Shown here: one piece after another, positions 7,616-16,753 of the stretch | Numbering within the stretch: the stretch's first letter is position 1 | Layout of the letters: every line of letters starts with the position of its first letter | Assembly: GCA_002451435.1 (NCBI GenBank) | Contig: DKCF01000092.1 | Coordinates: forward strand, 45,020-61,772 | Source: Bifidobacterium sp. UBA6881 | GTDB lineage: Bacteria; Actinomycetota; Actinomycetes; Actinomycetales; Bifidobacteriaceae | Reading direction: 5' to 3' | DNA: 16,753 nt | The notes under the pieces: model-generated | Seen by the model: the letters and a program-made list of their open reading frames with translations, nothing else | What the model was told of the DNA's origin: nothing | Database searches by the model: none | Position numbers and translations under genes: made by a program

Positions 7616-7733
7616 ATGTGGATCACCGATACTGACGGCGGTGCCCACGGTATGCCGCGAGGCCGTGACGGTGCGGACCGCATGGCGTACACGCCACCCT
7701 TCCGATGTGGCGAAACACGGCGATGCCGAGAAT

Positions 7734-7762
7734 TTGCCCCGAGGATGAATTCATGTTATAGT
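7734..7762 (+). promoter_or_regulatory. Sigma70-type promoter for tRNA-Leu
   Basis: TTGCCC (7734-7739), a 17-bp spacer and TATAGT (7757-7762) form a good housekeeping promoter. TG one base before the -10 hexamer adds an extended -10. The predicted transcript would start near 7769, ten bases before the tRNA. It is the only convincing promoter upstream of the ANTAR regulator and polA. Confidence 0.75.
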
Positions 7763-7778
7763 AGCGAAGTTGCGAAAA

Positions 7779-7852
7779 GCCCTCGTATCCCAATTGGTAG
7801 AGGAAGCAGCCTCAAAATCTGCGCAGTGTGGGTTCGAGTCCCACCGAGGGCA
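7779..7852 (+). tRNA. tRNA-Leu (anticodon CAA)
   Basis: GCCCTCG (7779-7785) pairs with CGAGGGC (7845-7851), with discriminator A at 7852. The T arm is GTGGG-TTCGAGT-CCCAC (7828-7844). The anticodon stem GCAGC/TCTGC encloses the loop CTCAAAA, giving CAA (7813-7815), which reads UUG. The D stem is three pairs (TCC/GGA). CCA is not encoded. The variable region is only 5 nt (7823-7827), whereas bacterial tRNA-Leu normally carries a long extra arm, and the last anticodon-stem pair is a C-U mismatch. The leucine call rests on the anticodon and the A discriminator. Confidence 0.88.
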
Positions 7853-7924
7853 CGTAAAGAAGCAATCCAAGCCCAGGTTGGGGCATATTGGCCGGCTTTG
7901 GGTGTGACAGTGGAAAGAGATCAC

Positions 7925-8686
7925 ATGTCTGCAAAGAAGACCATTGAACCGGACGAAGTGCTCACTGCCGAAGAGCTTCAAGCCGCAGCCGAACCTGAGC
8001 ATCCCGCGGAAAAGGAAGACTCCCACAAGCGCACCGTTGTCGTCGCCGAGGATGAATCCGTGAACCGTATGGACTTGGTGGCAATGCTCGAAGACAACGG
8101 TTATGAGGTTGTCGGTGAGGCCGCCAATGGCGAGGAAGCGGTCGATCTCACCCGTAAGTTCCGTCCAAGCGTGGTGTGCATGGACGTCAAGATGCCGCGC
8201 ATGGACGGCATCGAGGCGGCCGGCATCATCTGCGACGAGAACATCGCCCCTGTGGTCATGCTTACGGCGTTCTCCCAGTCCGATCTGGTCAAGAAGGCTA
8301 CCGGTGCGGGAGCCATGGCGTACGTCACCAAGCCATATGAGGAATCCAAGCTGCTTCCGGCCCTCGAGGTCGCCATGGGACGTTTCGCCGAGATCAACGA
8401 TCTTCTCGACAACGTCGAGCGCAGCGAATCCAAGCTTCATGAAACCGAAGAACAGCTCAGGAAGACCGAGGAGCAGCTGAAGAAGGCCGAGGAGACCCTT
8501 GAGGAGCGCAAGCTCGTCGACCGTGCCAAGGGCCTGCTGATGGACAAGGCCGACTTCTCCGAGCAGGGTGCCTTCCGCTGGATTCAGAAGACCTCCATGG
8601 ACCAGCGCATCCCGAAGAAGCGTCTGGCCATGGCCATCATCGCCAAATACGGCGAACAGAAGTCGGAAGCAGAGGATGAGCGCTAA
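7925..8686 (+). CDS. ANTAR-domain response regulator (PdtaR-like)
   Basis: A 253-residue two-component regulator that acts on RNA rather than DNA. A receiver domain (about 36-155) has the acidic pair Glu42-Asp43, phosphoacceptor Asp87 (VVCMDVKMPRMDG), Thr114 and Lys136. A long charged coiled coil follows (about 157-197, with EEQLRKTEEQLKKAEE). The C-terminal ANTAR domain (about 197-243) shows VDRAKGLLMDK and the aromatic FRWIQKTSM. ANTAR domains bind twin hairpins in mRNA leaders to block termination or translation. The product is the likely ortholog of mycobacterial PdtaR (Rv1626), which also lies near pyk and polA. No PdtaS-like kinase is nearby. ATG 7925 follows GGAAAGAGA; frames open further upstream run through the tRNA and are spurious. 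It starts 72 nt after tRNA-Leu without a terminator between, and its last 11 nt overlap polA, suggesting co-transcription and translational coupling. Confidence 0.92.
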   Translation: MSAKKTIEPDEVLTAEELQAAAEPEHPAEKEDSHKRTVVVAEDESVNRMDLVAMLEDNGYEVVGEAANGEEAVDLTRKFRPSVVCMDVKMPRMDGIEAAGIICDENIAPVVMLTAFSQSDLVKKATGAGAMAYVTKPYEESKLLPALEVAMGRFAEINDLLDNVERSESKLHETEEQLRKTEEQLKKAEETLEERKLVDRAKGLLMDKADFSEQGAFRWIQKTSMDQRIPKKRLAMAIIAKYGEQKSEAEDER

Positions 8687-11525
8687 CACAGCAACTGTGG
8701 AAGGCACTTCACGCGGAACGCTATTGGTCGTCGACGGCCACTCTTTGGCGTTCCGCGCTTTTTTTGCCTTGCCCGTAGAGAATTTCAGTACGTCCGAAGG
8801 CCAAGCCACCAACGCCGTCTGGGGCTTCACCAATATGCTGTCGCAGGTGATCGATGCGGAACATCCCGATCACCTCGCCGTGGCATTCGACGTGAAGGGC
8901 GGCACGTTCCGCAACAAGATGCTGCCCCAATACAAGGGCACGCGTGACGCGGCCCCGCAGGAACTGCTCAGCCAGCTGCCGCTGATCCAGCGTCTGCTGA
9001 CCGCGCTGGGCATCACCTACATCGAAAAACCGGGATACGAGGGCGACGATGTGATCGGCACGCTCGCCACCATGGGAGACAGGGCCGGATACCGCACTTT
9101 GGTGCTTTCCGGCGATCGTGACGCCTTTCAGCTCATCGACGACAACACCACCGTGCTGTTCCCCGGCCACCACTTCAAAGATCTGAGGCATATGACGCCG
9201 GCGGCCGTGCAGGAGAAATACCATGTCACGCCCGCGCAGTATCCGGATCTGGCGGCTCTGCGCGGCGAAACCGCCGACAACATCCCGGGGGTACCGGGCG
9301 TCGGCGACGGATTCGCTGCCAAATGGATCAACCTGTATGGCGGACTCGAGCAAATCATCGAGCATGCCGATGAGATCGGCGGCAAAAAAGGCGCGGCCCT
9401 GCGTGACAGCATCGAACAGGTCAAGCTGAACCGTTCGGTGAACGCGCTGGTGCGCGACCTCGATCTGGGCGTCTCCGTGGACGACCTGACATTCGGTGAT
9501 GTCGATGTCGATGCGCTTGACGAACTGTGCTCCGAATTGGAGTTCGGCAGCCGTACCAAGACGCGGGTGCTGAGGACCTTCAATATCGAGGGCGCTTCAT
9601 CATCGACGCCGTCACACGAGACCGTGAGGCTCGAGCTTCCCCAAGTGGAGACCATCGACGGCGCAGACGCTCTGGATTCGTGGGCGCGGCAGCATCTGCC
9701 GGCGCCGGAAGAGCATCTGCATGATGCGGATGAACATTCCGCAAAGGAGAGCCCATTCGGATTCGCCATCGACCGCGCCGCGAAATGCGCCGCGCAAGTA
9801 GGCCGTTCATGGACGCTGTATGCGGACGGTAACGGCAAGCCGGGCGCGGCCTCATTCCACGGGCTGATGCTGTCGGCAGACGGCCACGCGGCATACATCG
9901 GCCATATCGACGAAGAGATGGCGGCCCGCATCCAGCATGTGCTGGACCGGTACCACCGATCGATGACCGTGCATGGGTACAAGGAACAGTCGCATATCCT
10001 CGACGAATGCCAAGTGACGCTTCCCACGCCATTGTTCGACACCAAGCTCGCGGGATATCTGGTCCATCCCGATTTCCACGCGGAGAACATCGAACAGGCG
10101 GCAGCCCATTTCCTCGACCTGCATATCGAGGAACGGACCGATGCCGCGACACAAGGCACGCTCGACTTCGACGCTCCCGAGGAAACCGACGAAAACGAGC
10201 GGGAACATGCCGCACGGACCATTGCGATCATCGGCATGCTCGCCGTCACGCTCGCAGGCATGCTTGACCAGCGCGAACAGTACGGCCTGTTGCGCTCCAT
10301 CGAGATGCCCGTCTCCCATGTGCTGCACGACATGGAACATGTGGGCGCGCAGGTCGATATGACCCGCCTGACGACGATGAGCGAGGAACTCGCGGCCGAA
10401 GCCAACCAAGCACAGGAAACCGCTTGGGAATTCGCCGGCGAACAGGTGAATCTACAAAGCCCCAAGCAGCTGCGCAGGATTCTGTTCGAAGACATGGGTC
10501 TCAAACCGACGAAGAAGACGAAGTCGGGATCGTACACCACTAACGCCGCCGCCTTGCAGACGCTCCGTGACCGCTCCTACGGCAACGACCGCGCCTGCCA
10601 GTTCCTCGACGCGCTGCTGCTGCACCGCGAGAAGAACAAGCTCAAGCAGATCGTGCAGACGTTGATCGACACCACCAACAGGCGGGATGGCCGCATCCAC
10701 ACGACGTTCGAACAGACGGTGGCCGCAACCGGGCGGTTGAGCTCGGTCGATCCGAATCTGCAGAACATTCCGAACCGCGACCCCGAGGGCCGCCGCATTC
10801 GATCCGCGTTCGTGCCGGGAGAGGGATTCGAGGCGCTGCTGAGTTCCGACTACTCCCAAGTGGAGCTGCGCATCATGGCCGACCTCTCCGGCGACGAGGC
10901 GTTGATCGAGGCGTTCCGTTCCGGCAAGGACTTCCACAAATACGTGGCCAGCCTGGTATACGGCATTCCGGTCGAAGAGATCACGCCGGACCAGCGCAGC
11001 CACGTCAAGGCGATGAGCTACGGCTTGGCCTACGGTCTCAGCACCTATGGCCTGGCGCAGCAGCTGAAGATCAGGCCGAAAGAGGCTGAATCGCTGAGGA
11101 ACCAGTATTTCGCCACGTTCGGCAAAGTGCACGAATATTTGGAATCGCTTGTGGCCATGGCCCGTGAAAAGGGATACACGGAGACCATCTACGGTCGTCG
11201 CAGGTATTTCCCAGGGCTGAAATCCACGAGCCGCGCGATACGGGAGGCCGCCGAACGCGCCGCATTGAACGCGCCCATCCAGGGCTCGGCGGCGGACATC
11301 ATGAAAATCGCCATGATCCGCGCCGACCAGGCGTTGCGCGAGGCGAATCTCAACAGCCGGATCATTCTGCAGATCCATGATGAACTGGTCGTCGAAATCG
11401 CGCCGGGCGAGGCCGACAAGGCCACGGAAGTGGTGAAGAACGCCATGGAGCATGCCGTGAAGATGGCGGTCCCATTGAACGTCTCCACCGGCATCGGTTC
11501 CGATTGGCAGCTCGCCGCACACTGA
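8676..11525 (+). CDS. polA: DNA polymerase I (5' nuclease + polymerase, degenerate proofreading domain)
   Basis: Fills gaps and removes RNA primers in replication and repair; 949 residues. The N-terminal 5' nuclease (about 14-320) has LVVDGHSLAFRAF (Asp20) and the helix-hairpin-helix NIPGVPGVGDGFAAKW. The middle 3'-5' exonuclease fold has lost its metal ligands. The first motif reads DRA (366-368) in place of D-x-E, the second reads KEQSHIL (436-442) without Asp, and the third reads HAART (511-515) instead of YxxxD. So proofreading should be absent. The polymerase domain is intact: motif A SDYSQVELRI (Asp725), O-helix RSHVKAMSYGLAYG (774-787) and motif C IHDELVVE (Asp902). Tyr782 occupies the position of E. 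coli Phe762. ATG 8676 overlaps the regulator's stop by 11 nt and is preceded by GGAAG (8665-8669). The frame continues upstream to 8568, but only inside the regulator. Confidence 0.96.
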   Translation: MSANTATVEGTSRGTLLVVDGHSLAFRAFFALPVENFSTSEGQATNAVWGFTNMLSQVIDAEHPDHLAVAFDVKGGTFRNKMLPQYKGTRDAAPQELLSQLPLIQRLLTALGITYIEKPGYEGDDVIGTLATMGDRAGYRTLVLSGDRDAFQLIDDNTTVLFPGHHFKDLRHMTPAAVQEKYHVTPAQYPDLAALRGETADNIPGVPGVGDGFAAKWINLYGGLEQIIEHADEIGGKKGAALRDSIEQVKLNRSVNALVRDLDLGVSVDDLTFGDVDVDALDELCSELEFGSRTKTRVLRTFNIEGASSSTPSHETVRLELPQVETIDGADALDSWARQHLPAPEEHLHDADEHSAKESPFGFAIDRAAKCAAQVGRSWTLYADGNGKPGAASFHGLMLSADGHAAYIGHIDEEMAARIQHVLDRYHRSMTVHGYKEQSHILDECQVTLPTPLFDTKLAGYLVHPDFHAENIEQAAAHFLDLHIEERTDAATQGTLDFDAPEETDENEREHAARTIAIIGMLAVTLAGMLDQREQYGLLRSIEMPVSHVLHDMEHVGAQVDMTRLTTMSEELAAEANQAQETAWEFAGEQVNLQSPKQLRRILFEDMGLKPTKKTKSGSYTTNAAALQTLRDRSYGNDRACQFLDALLLHREKNKLKQIVQTLIDTTNRRDGRIHTTFEQTVAATGRLSSVDPNLQNIPNRDPEGRRIRSAFVPGEGFEALLSSDYSQVELRIMADLSGDEALIEAFRSGKDFHKYVASLVYGIPVEEITPDQRSHVKAMSYGLAYGLSTYGLAQQLKIRPKEAESLRNQYFATFGKVHEYLESLVAMAREKGYTETIYGRRRYFPGLKSTSRAIREAAERAALNAPIQGSAADIMKIAMIRADQALREANLNSRIILQIHDELVVEIAPGEADKATEVVKNAMEHAVKMAVPLNVSTGIGSDWQLAAH

Positions 11526-11605
11526 TCCCGAATATCGGTCCGCGGCATTTGCCGTATCATCGATGTGAACGAAAAGAACGAATAAGAACGAAGGACGCAC
11601 GATTC

Positions 11606-12511
11606 ATGGCAACACTCAAACAGGTCGTCGATGTACTGGAGACGCTGTATCCGCTGCGATACGCGGAGAAGTGGGACGAACCCGGGCTGATCGTCGGCGA
11701 TCTGCGCCATGAGGTGCGCAACATCGCGTTCGCGGCCGATCCGACGATGGCCGTCGTGGAACAGGCCGTCGAAGCCGGCATCGACCTGCTGATCTGCCAC
11801 CACCCGCTGTTCTTCCGTTCCGTGCATGCCGTCTCCGGCTTGGGCTTCCGCGGTGAGATCGTCAGAAAGCTCAGTCTCGCGGGTTGCGCGTTGTGGGTCG
11901 GACACACCAACGCCGATGCCGCATACCGTGGCGTCGGCATGGCCGCCGCCGATGCGTTCGGACTGGTCGACCAGCGCCCACTGGTACCGATCGACGATCC
12001 GAAGGCGGTCCAGCCTGTCGGATTGGGGCGCGTCGGACGCTTGGAGCAGCCGATGGCGTTGCGCGATTTCGCCAAGCGCGTCGCCGACGCGTTGCCATAC
12101 ACCGAGCTTGGCGTGCAGGTGTGCGGCGATTTGGACGCCTCCATCAATACCGTGGCCGTATTGCCCGGTTCCGGTGATTCGCTTTTCGACGAGGTGCGCG
12201 CCGCGGGCGTCGATGCGTACGTGACCAGTGATCTGCGCCACCATCCGGTGACCGATGCCATCGAGCAGGCCCGTTACGAGGCCTCGATGCGTGCCAGCGG
12301 CATCGCTTTGGGGCAGGGCGACTCCCAAATCCGGCCGGTGTTCATCAACACGCCGCACAGCGCCATCGAATCCATGTGGTTCCAATACGCCATGGGCGAT
12401 GTGCCCCGCGCCGTGTCCGAGGCGACGGGCGACATCCCCACCGTCCGTTGGATTTCCATGAACACCGATCCATGGAACCTCGTACTGCCGTCCTCCGGCC
12501 AGGAGCGCTGA
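11606..12511 (+). CDS. Nif3-like dinuclear metal-centre protein (DUF34)
   Basis: A 301-residue member of the widespread NIF3/YbgI/YqfO family, whose cellular function is unsettled; some members have been linked to GTP cyclohydrolase-like or metal-chaperone activity. The metal ligands are visible: His65-His66 in LLICHHPLFF, HTNAD (100-104) with His100 and Asp104, and the C-terminal pair His251/Glu255 in TPHSAIE. A middle VTSDLRHHPV segment matches the family's TGD-x-x-x-H signature. The length is near the short (no-insert) or intermediate class. ATG 11606 follows AAGGAC (11591-11596). The upstream gap from polA is 80 nt and holds three copies of GAACGAA and a possible -10 (TATCAT, 11555-11560). 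The NUDIX gene starts five bases after its stop, so the two probably form an operon. Confidence 0.9.
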   Translation: MATLKQVVDVLETLYPLRYAEKWDEPGLIVGDLRHEVRNIAFAADPTMAVVEQAVEAGIDLLICHHPLFFRSVHAVSGLGFRGEIVRKLSLAGCALWVGHTNADAAYRGVGMAAADAFGLVDQRPLVPIDDPKAVQPVGLGRVGRLEQPMALRDFAKRVADALPYTELGVQVCGDLDASINTVAVLPGSGDSLFDEVRAAGVDAYVTSDLRHHPVTDAIEQARYEASMRASGIALGQGDSQIRPVFINTPHSAIESMWFQYAMGDVPRAVSEATGDIPTVRWISMNTDPWNLVLPSSGQER

Positions 12512-12516
12512 CCGAC

Positions 12517-13188
12517 ATGTGCGCCATGGACGGCGATGTGGAGGATTCGCTGGATCGTTCCAGCGACGGTGTCGACATGACCAGGCCTGCGGTGAGACTC
12601 AGCTGCGAACAGGTCTACCAAGGCGCGATCTTCAGCGTCGACGACATGCGCATCGCATTGCCGTTGCGCGACGGAGGCCAGACGGTGATACGCCGTCAAC
12701 TGATGCGCCACGCGCCCTGCGTGGTCATGCTGGTGCACGACTGCGACACCGACAAATACCTTCTGGAACGCGAATACCGTGTCGGCAGCGACCGGTTCGC
12801 CTACGGTCTGCCAGCAGGTCTGATCGACGCCGGCGAGGACGTCGACCAGGCCGCGTTGCGCGAACTCCGCGAGGAAACCGGCGTGGAACCGGTGGGGAAG
12901 GACGGCATTCGCATCGACCATGTCGGCGCATACTATTCCTCCGAAGGCATGACCAACGAGCTGGCGCACATCATGGTGCTGCATCTGCGGCAATGGAAGA
13001 CCGTCGCGCGGCATTTCGATGACAGCGAGCATGTGGAATCGGCATGGGTCACTTGGCGGCAGCTGTGCGATACGCGGATCACCGCGTCCAATTCGGTCAT
13101 CGCGGTGCAGCACGAGCGGATCCGCCGCATGCGGACGGCGTTGGGCACCCGGGAGAACGCCGGACGGAACGCGATGTCGGCGCGGTAA
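12517..13188 (+). CDS. NUDIX hydrolase, ADP-ribose pyrophosphatase type
   Basis: Probably hydrolyses ADP-ribose or another nucleoside diphosphate sugar in the cytosol. The 23-residue Nudix box is complete at residues 101-123: Gly101, Glu107, Arg115-Glu116, Glu119-Glu120 and Gly122, the spacing GX5EX7REUXEEXGU. It is preceded by LPAG, and the N-terminal beta strands (VYQGAIFSVDD, HAPCVVMLVHD) and EREYRVG resemble ADP-ribose pyrophosphatases. A later ASNSVIAV fits the C-terminal helix region. ATG 12517 lies 11 bases after AGGAG, which sits within the end of the Nif3-like gene, giving 223 residues. ATG 12577 would give 203 residues, nearer the family's core, but has a weaker ribosome site, so the start is unsettled. 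It is likely co-transcribed with the Nif3-like gene. Confidence 0.9.
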   Translation: MCAMDGDVEDSLDRSSDGVDMTRPAVRLSCEQVYQGAIFSVDDMRIALPLRDGGQTVIRRQLMRHAPCVVMLVHDCDTDKYLLEREYRVGSDRFAYGLPAGLIDAGEDVDQAALRELREETGVEPVGKDGIRIDHVGAYYSSEGMTNELAHIMVLHLRQWKTVARHFDDSEHVESAWVTWRQLCDTRITASNSVIAVQHERIRRMRTALGTRENAGRNAMSAR

Positions 13189-13243
13189 CCCCCATCAAAT
13201 CCAATTGCCGGACGTAATAATGGCGGTTCCTTGCAAGCGGACG

Positions 13244-13252
13244 TGAGATACT
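13244..13252 (+). promoter_or_regulatory. Extended -10 promoter placing glgX transcription at its ATG
   Basis: TGAGATACT matches an extended -10 (TGn followed by GATACT, 4 of 6 to TATAAT). It ends six bases before ATG 13259, the distance at which transcription would start on the A of the ATG. There is no ribosome site in the preceding 20 bases and no good -35 at 17 bp. Inferred only from spacing and motif. Confidence 0.45.
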
Positions 13253-13258
13253 AATACT

Positions 13259-15403
<2,145 letters not shown>

Positions 15404-15408
15404 GCGTC

Positions 15409-16578
15409 TCAGGCTTCGGAGGCAAGTCGCGAGACCGTGCCGGGCTGCACTTCCGACGCCTCCGCCAGATCCTCGACCGATTTCGGCGTATTCGCCTGGG
15501 CCAGAACCAGCTGGGTCTGCACACGGTCGGACTCTATCGCCGCGATCTGTCTGGAGAAGATGATGAACCAACCGAGGAACATCATGCCGGCCAACGCTTC
15601 GACGTTCGTAAGTGTGTCGTCGCCGCTCAGCCAACGGAAACCCGCCATGGCGCACACGGCGATCGCAAGGTCGGACACCACATACACGACCTTGGAAAGC
15701 TGGGGCGCGAGCCAGGGGAGTGCGAGCAGCAGCACGCCCATCAGACACGGCAGGCCACGTGCGAACACATTGTGCAGAATCGGATGGGGCGTGTAGCGGA
15801 ACAGCCCGATGCCGATGAAGGCGATGCCGGCCAACGTCAGCATGAACGCCAACATGAGGATCCGCGCCTTGAAATGCTTCGGCGATTTGCCGGCATCCTT
15901 CGCGGACGTGTACTGCATCTGCAGACGATGCGTGGTGATGAGCTCTGAAATCGCGAAGTAGCTGATGATCACGATGCAGATGCCGGCCAGCATCAATGTC
16001 GAATTGAACATGCGCGCCGCGAAGGTGGTGCGGTCTCCCAGCTGGGAGAAATTGTTGTTGTACCAGTACGGGTCGTCGGACGTCAGGCCCGCGATGCTCA
16101 CGCCGGACACCACGAAGAACGGCAGCAGGGAGGCGATGGTCTTCGCATTCATCAGCTCGGCCTGCACCAGGGTGACATAGCCGACTACGCCCGCGATGGC
16201 GGCGCACAGAATGGGCAGATACCCTTTCAGCGTGGCGATGCCCATCATGCTGTTGATGATGGAGAACATCATGAACGACGTTACGAAAATCGTCGAAGCA
16301 TACACTACGGAAAGCGCGAGAATCTCGAAAACGCGACGAATCGGCATGATCCAACCATGCTTGAGTGTCAAGGAACGCGACTTGCGTGCATAACCGAACA
16401 CAAACGAGATGACGCCGCAGCCGGCCACGATGCCCGCGCAGACGGTGAACAGACGCTGGGTGACACGCCAGATGGCCGGAGCGTTCTGCATGTACAGATT
16501 CATGCAGCACCATGCGACGATGGCGCATACGATGAAGGAGACGATGCCCGACGATTCAGCCTGCTGATGACGTCCCAT
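15409..16578 (-). CDS. Multi-pass membrane protein, DUF998-like
   Basis: A 389-residue protein with about ten hydrophobic segments, a short cytosolic N terminus (MGRHQQAESSG) and a polar C-terminal tail of about 45 residues after the last membrane segment. I do not recognise a specific gene. The middle segment YWYNNNFSQLGDRTTFAARM, followed by a hydrophobic stretch, resembles the DUF998 pattern (an S-x-L-G motif, then a small-residue-rich helix), but the protein is nearly twice the usual DUF998 length. No catalytic residues can be pointed out. ATG (16578-16576) is preceded by a strong GGGAGGAG ribosome site (16583-16590). A -10 candidate TACAAT lies at 16608-16603. The gene converges on glgX with five bases between stops and shows no terminator, so the two transcripts may overlap. 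Function unknown. Confidence 0.8.
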   Translation of the reverse strand: MGRHQQAESSGIVSFIVCAIVAWCCMNLYMQNAPAIWRVTQRLFTVCAGIVAGCGVISFVFGYARKSRSLTLKHGWIMPIRRVFEILALSVVYASTIFVTSFMMFSIINSMMGIATLKGYLPILCAAIAGVVGYVTLVQAELMNAKTIASLLPFFVVSGVSIAGLTSDDPYWYNNNFSQLGDRTTFAARMFNSTLMLAGICIVIISYFAISELITTHRLQMQYTSAKDAGKSPKHFKARILMLAFMLTLAGIAFIGIGLFRYTPHPILHNVFARGLPCLMGVLLLALPWLAPQLSKVVYVVSDLAIAVCAMAGFRWLSGDDTLTNVEALAGMMFLGWFIIFSRQIAAIESDRVQTQLVLAQANTPKSVEDLAEASEVQPGTVSRLASEA

Positions 16579-16602
16579 GCTGCTCCTCCCGACTCATTCG
16601 CC

Positions 16603-16608
16603 ATTGTA
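16603..16608 (-). promoter_or_regulatory. Candidate -10 of the DUF998-like gene
   Basis: TACAAT on the minus strand (5 of 6 to TATAAT) would start transcription near 16596, leaving an 18-nt leader that contains the GGGAGGAG ribosome site. No matching -35 is seen at 16-18 bp, so this is tentative. Confidence 0.4.
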
Positions 16609-16632
16609 GCCCGTCGTTGTCCAAACATACGC

Positions 16633-16638
16633 TATACT
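16633..16638 (+). promoter_or_regulatory. Candidate -10 of tRNA-Pro
   Basis: TATACT (5 of 6 to TATAAT) lies 40 bases before the tRNA. The -35 region at the standard distance (16610-16615) is a poor match. It may drive the tRNA, divergently from the membrane-protein gene. Confidence 0.35.
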
Positions 16639-16678
16639 GTAATCTTGTGTTCAGTTGCTTTACGCATAACGAACATGA

Positions 16679-16752
16679 CGGGCTGTAGCGCAGTTTGGTA
16701 GCGCGTCTGCTTTGGGAGCAGAATGTCGCAGGTTCAAATCCTGTCAGCCCGA
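16679..16752 (+). tRNA. tRNA-Pro (anticodon UGG)
   Basis: CGGGCTG (16679-16685) pairs with CAGCCCG (16745-16751), with discriminator A at 16752. The anticodon stem TCTGC/GCAGA encloses the loop TTTGGGA, giving TGG (16713-16715). The T loop is TTCAAAT with stem GCAGG/CCTGT. The first base C is typical of bacterial tRNA-Pro. The window ends one base later, so an encoded CCA cannot be judged. Confidence 0.95.
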
Positions 16753-16753
16753 C

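Noticed and set aside
6050..7648. Minus-strand 532-codon open frame opposite pyk
   Set aside because: It is a mirror of the strongly codon-biased pyk gene. The translation is Val/Gly/Asp/Leu-rich without motifs.
7871..7884. GCCC-AGGTTG-GGGC hairpin with a six-base loop as an ANTAR target
   Set aside because: ANTAR targets need paired hairpins with A at loop position 1 and G at position 4. Here position 4 is T and no second hairpin of that form was found nearby.
7559..7924. Upstream extension of the ANTAR regulator frame
   Set aside because: It would translate through the 20-bp hairpin, the tRNA promoter and tRNA-Leu itself. The ribosome site and domain start fit ATG 7925.
8568..8675. Upstream extension of polA
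   Set aside because: This lies wholly inside the ANTAR gene in another frame and matches no part of PolA. ATG 8676 has a ribosome site and fits the family N terminus.

Overview
The window reads as a piece of a Bifidobacterium chromosome (high-GC Actinobacteria). The gene order rpsA-coaE-uvrB-terC-pyk-tRNA-Leu-ANTAR regulator-polA is an actinobacterial housekeeping neighbourhood. The proteins look bifidobacterial, especially the atypical pyruvate kinase, the proofreading-dead PolA and the actinobacterial-type GlgX. I would not name a species from this sequence alone.

Layout. 1-750 is the 3' part of rpsA (ribosomal protein S1), closed by a strong terminator. 864-1481 is coaE. 1476-2744 is the one disrupted stretch. 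It holds the 3' third of an ABC-transporter ATPase gene on the minus strand, abutting head-to-head a plus-strand sensor histidine kinase that seems to lack its original 5' end. This looks like a deletion scar between two divergent genes, lying inside an otherwise conserved coaE-uvrB block. 2763-4874 is uvrB and 4924-5907 a TerC-family membrane protein. 5908-6079 carries a perfect LacI-type operator that shares bases with a terminator, followed by pyk (6080-7522). A 20-bp perfect hairpin follows pyk. Then come a promoter, tRNA-Leu(CAA) with a short variable region, an ANTAR response regulator (7925-8686) overlapping polA by 11 nt (8676-11525), a Nif3-like protein (11606-12511), a NUDIX hydrolase (12517-13188) and glgX (13259-15403). 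A multi-pass membrane protein resembling DUF998 runs convergently on the minus strand (15409-16578). tRNA-Pro(UGG) closes the window.

How the genes work together. The content is mostly core: translation (rpsA, two tRNAs), CoA synthesis (coaE), DNA repair and replication (uvrB, polA), glycolysis (pyk), glycogen breakdown (glgX) and metabolite housekeeping (NUDIX, Nif3-like). Regulation visible in the sequence includes a candidate carbon-responsive operator before pyk, a tRNA promoter that probably also feeds the ANTAR regulator and polA, and an apparent leaderless start for glgX.

No gap exceeds 300 bases. The longest gene-free stretch (7523-7778) holds the 20-bp hairpin and the tRNA-Leu promoter. 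I saw no insertion sequence, CRISPR array, phage gene or clearly novel defence system. The most unusual region is the ABC/kinase scar at 1476-2744.
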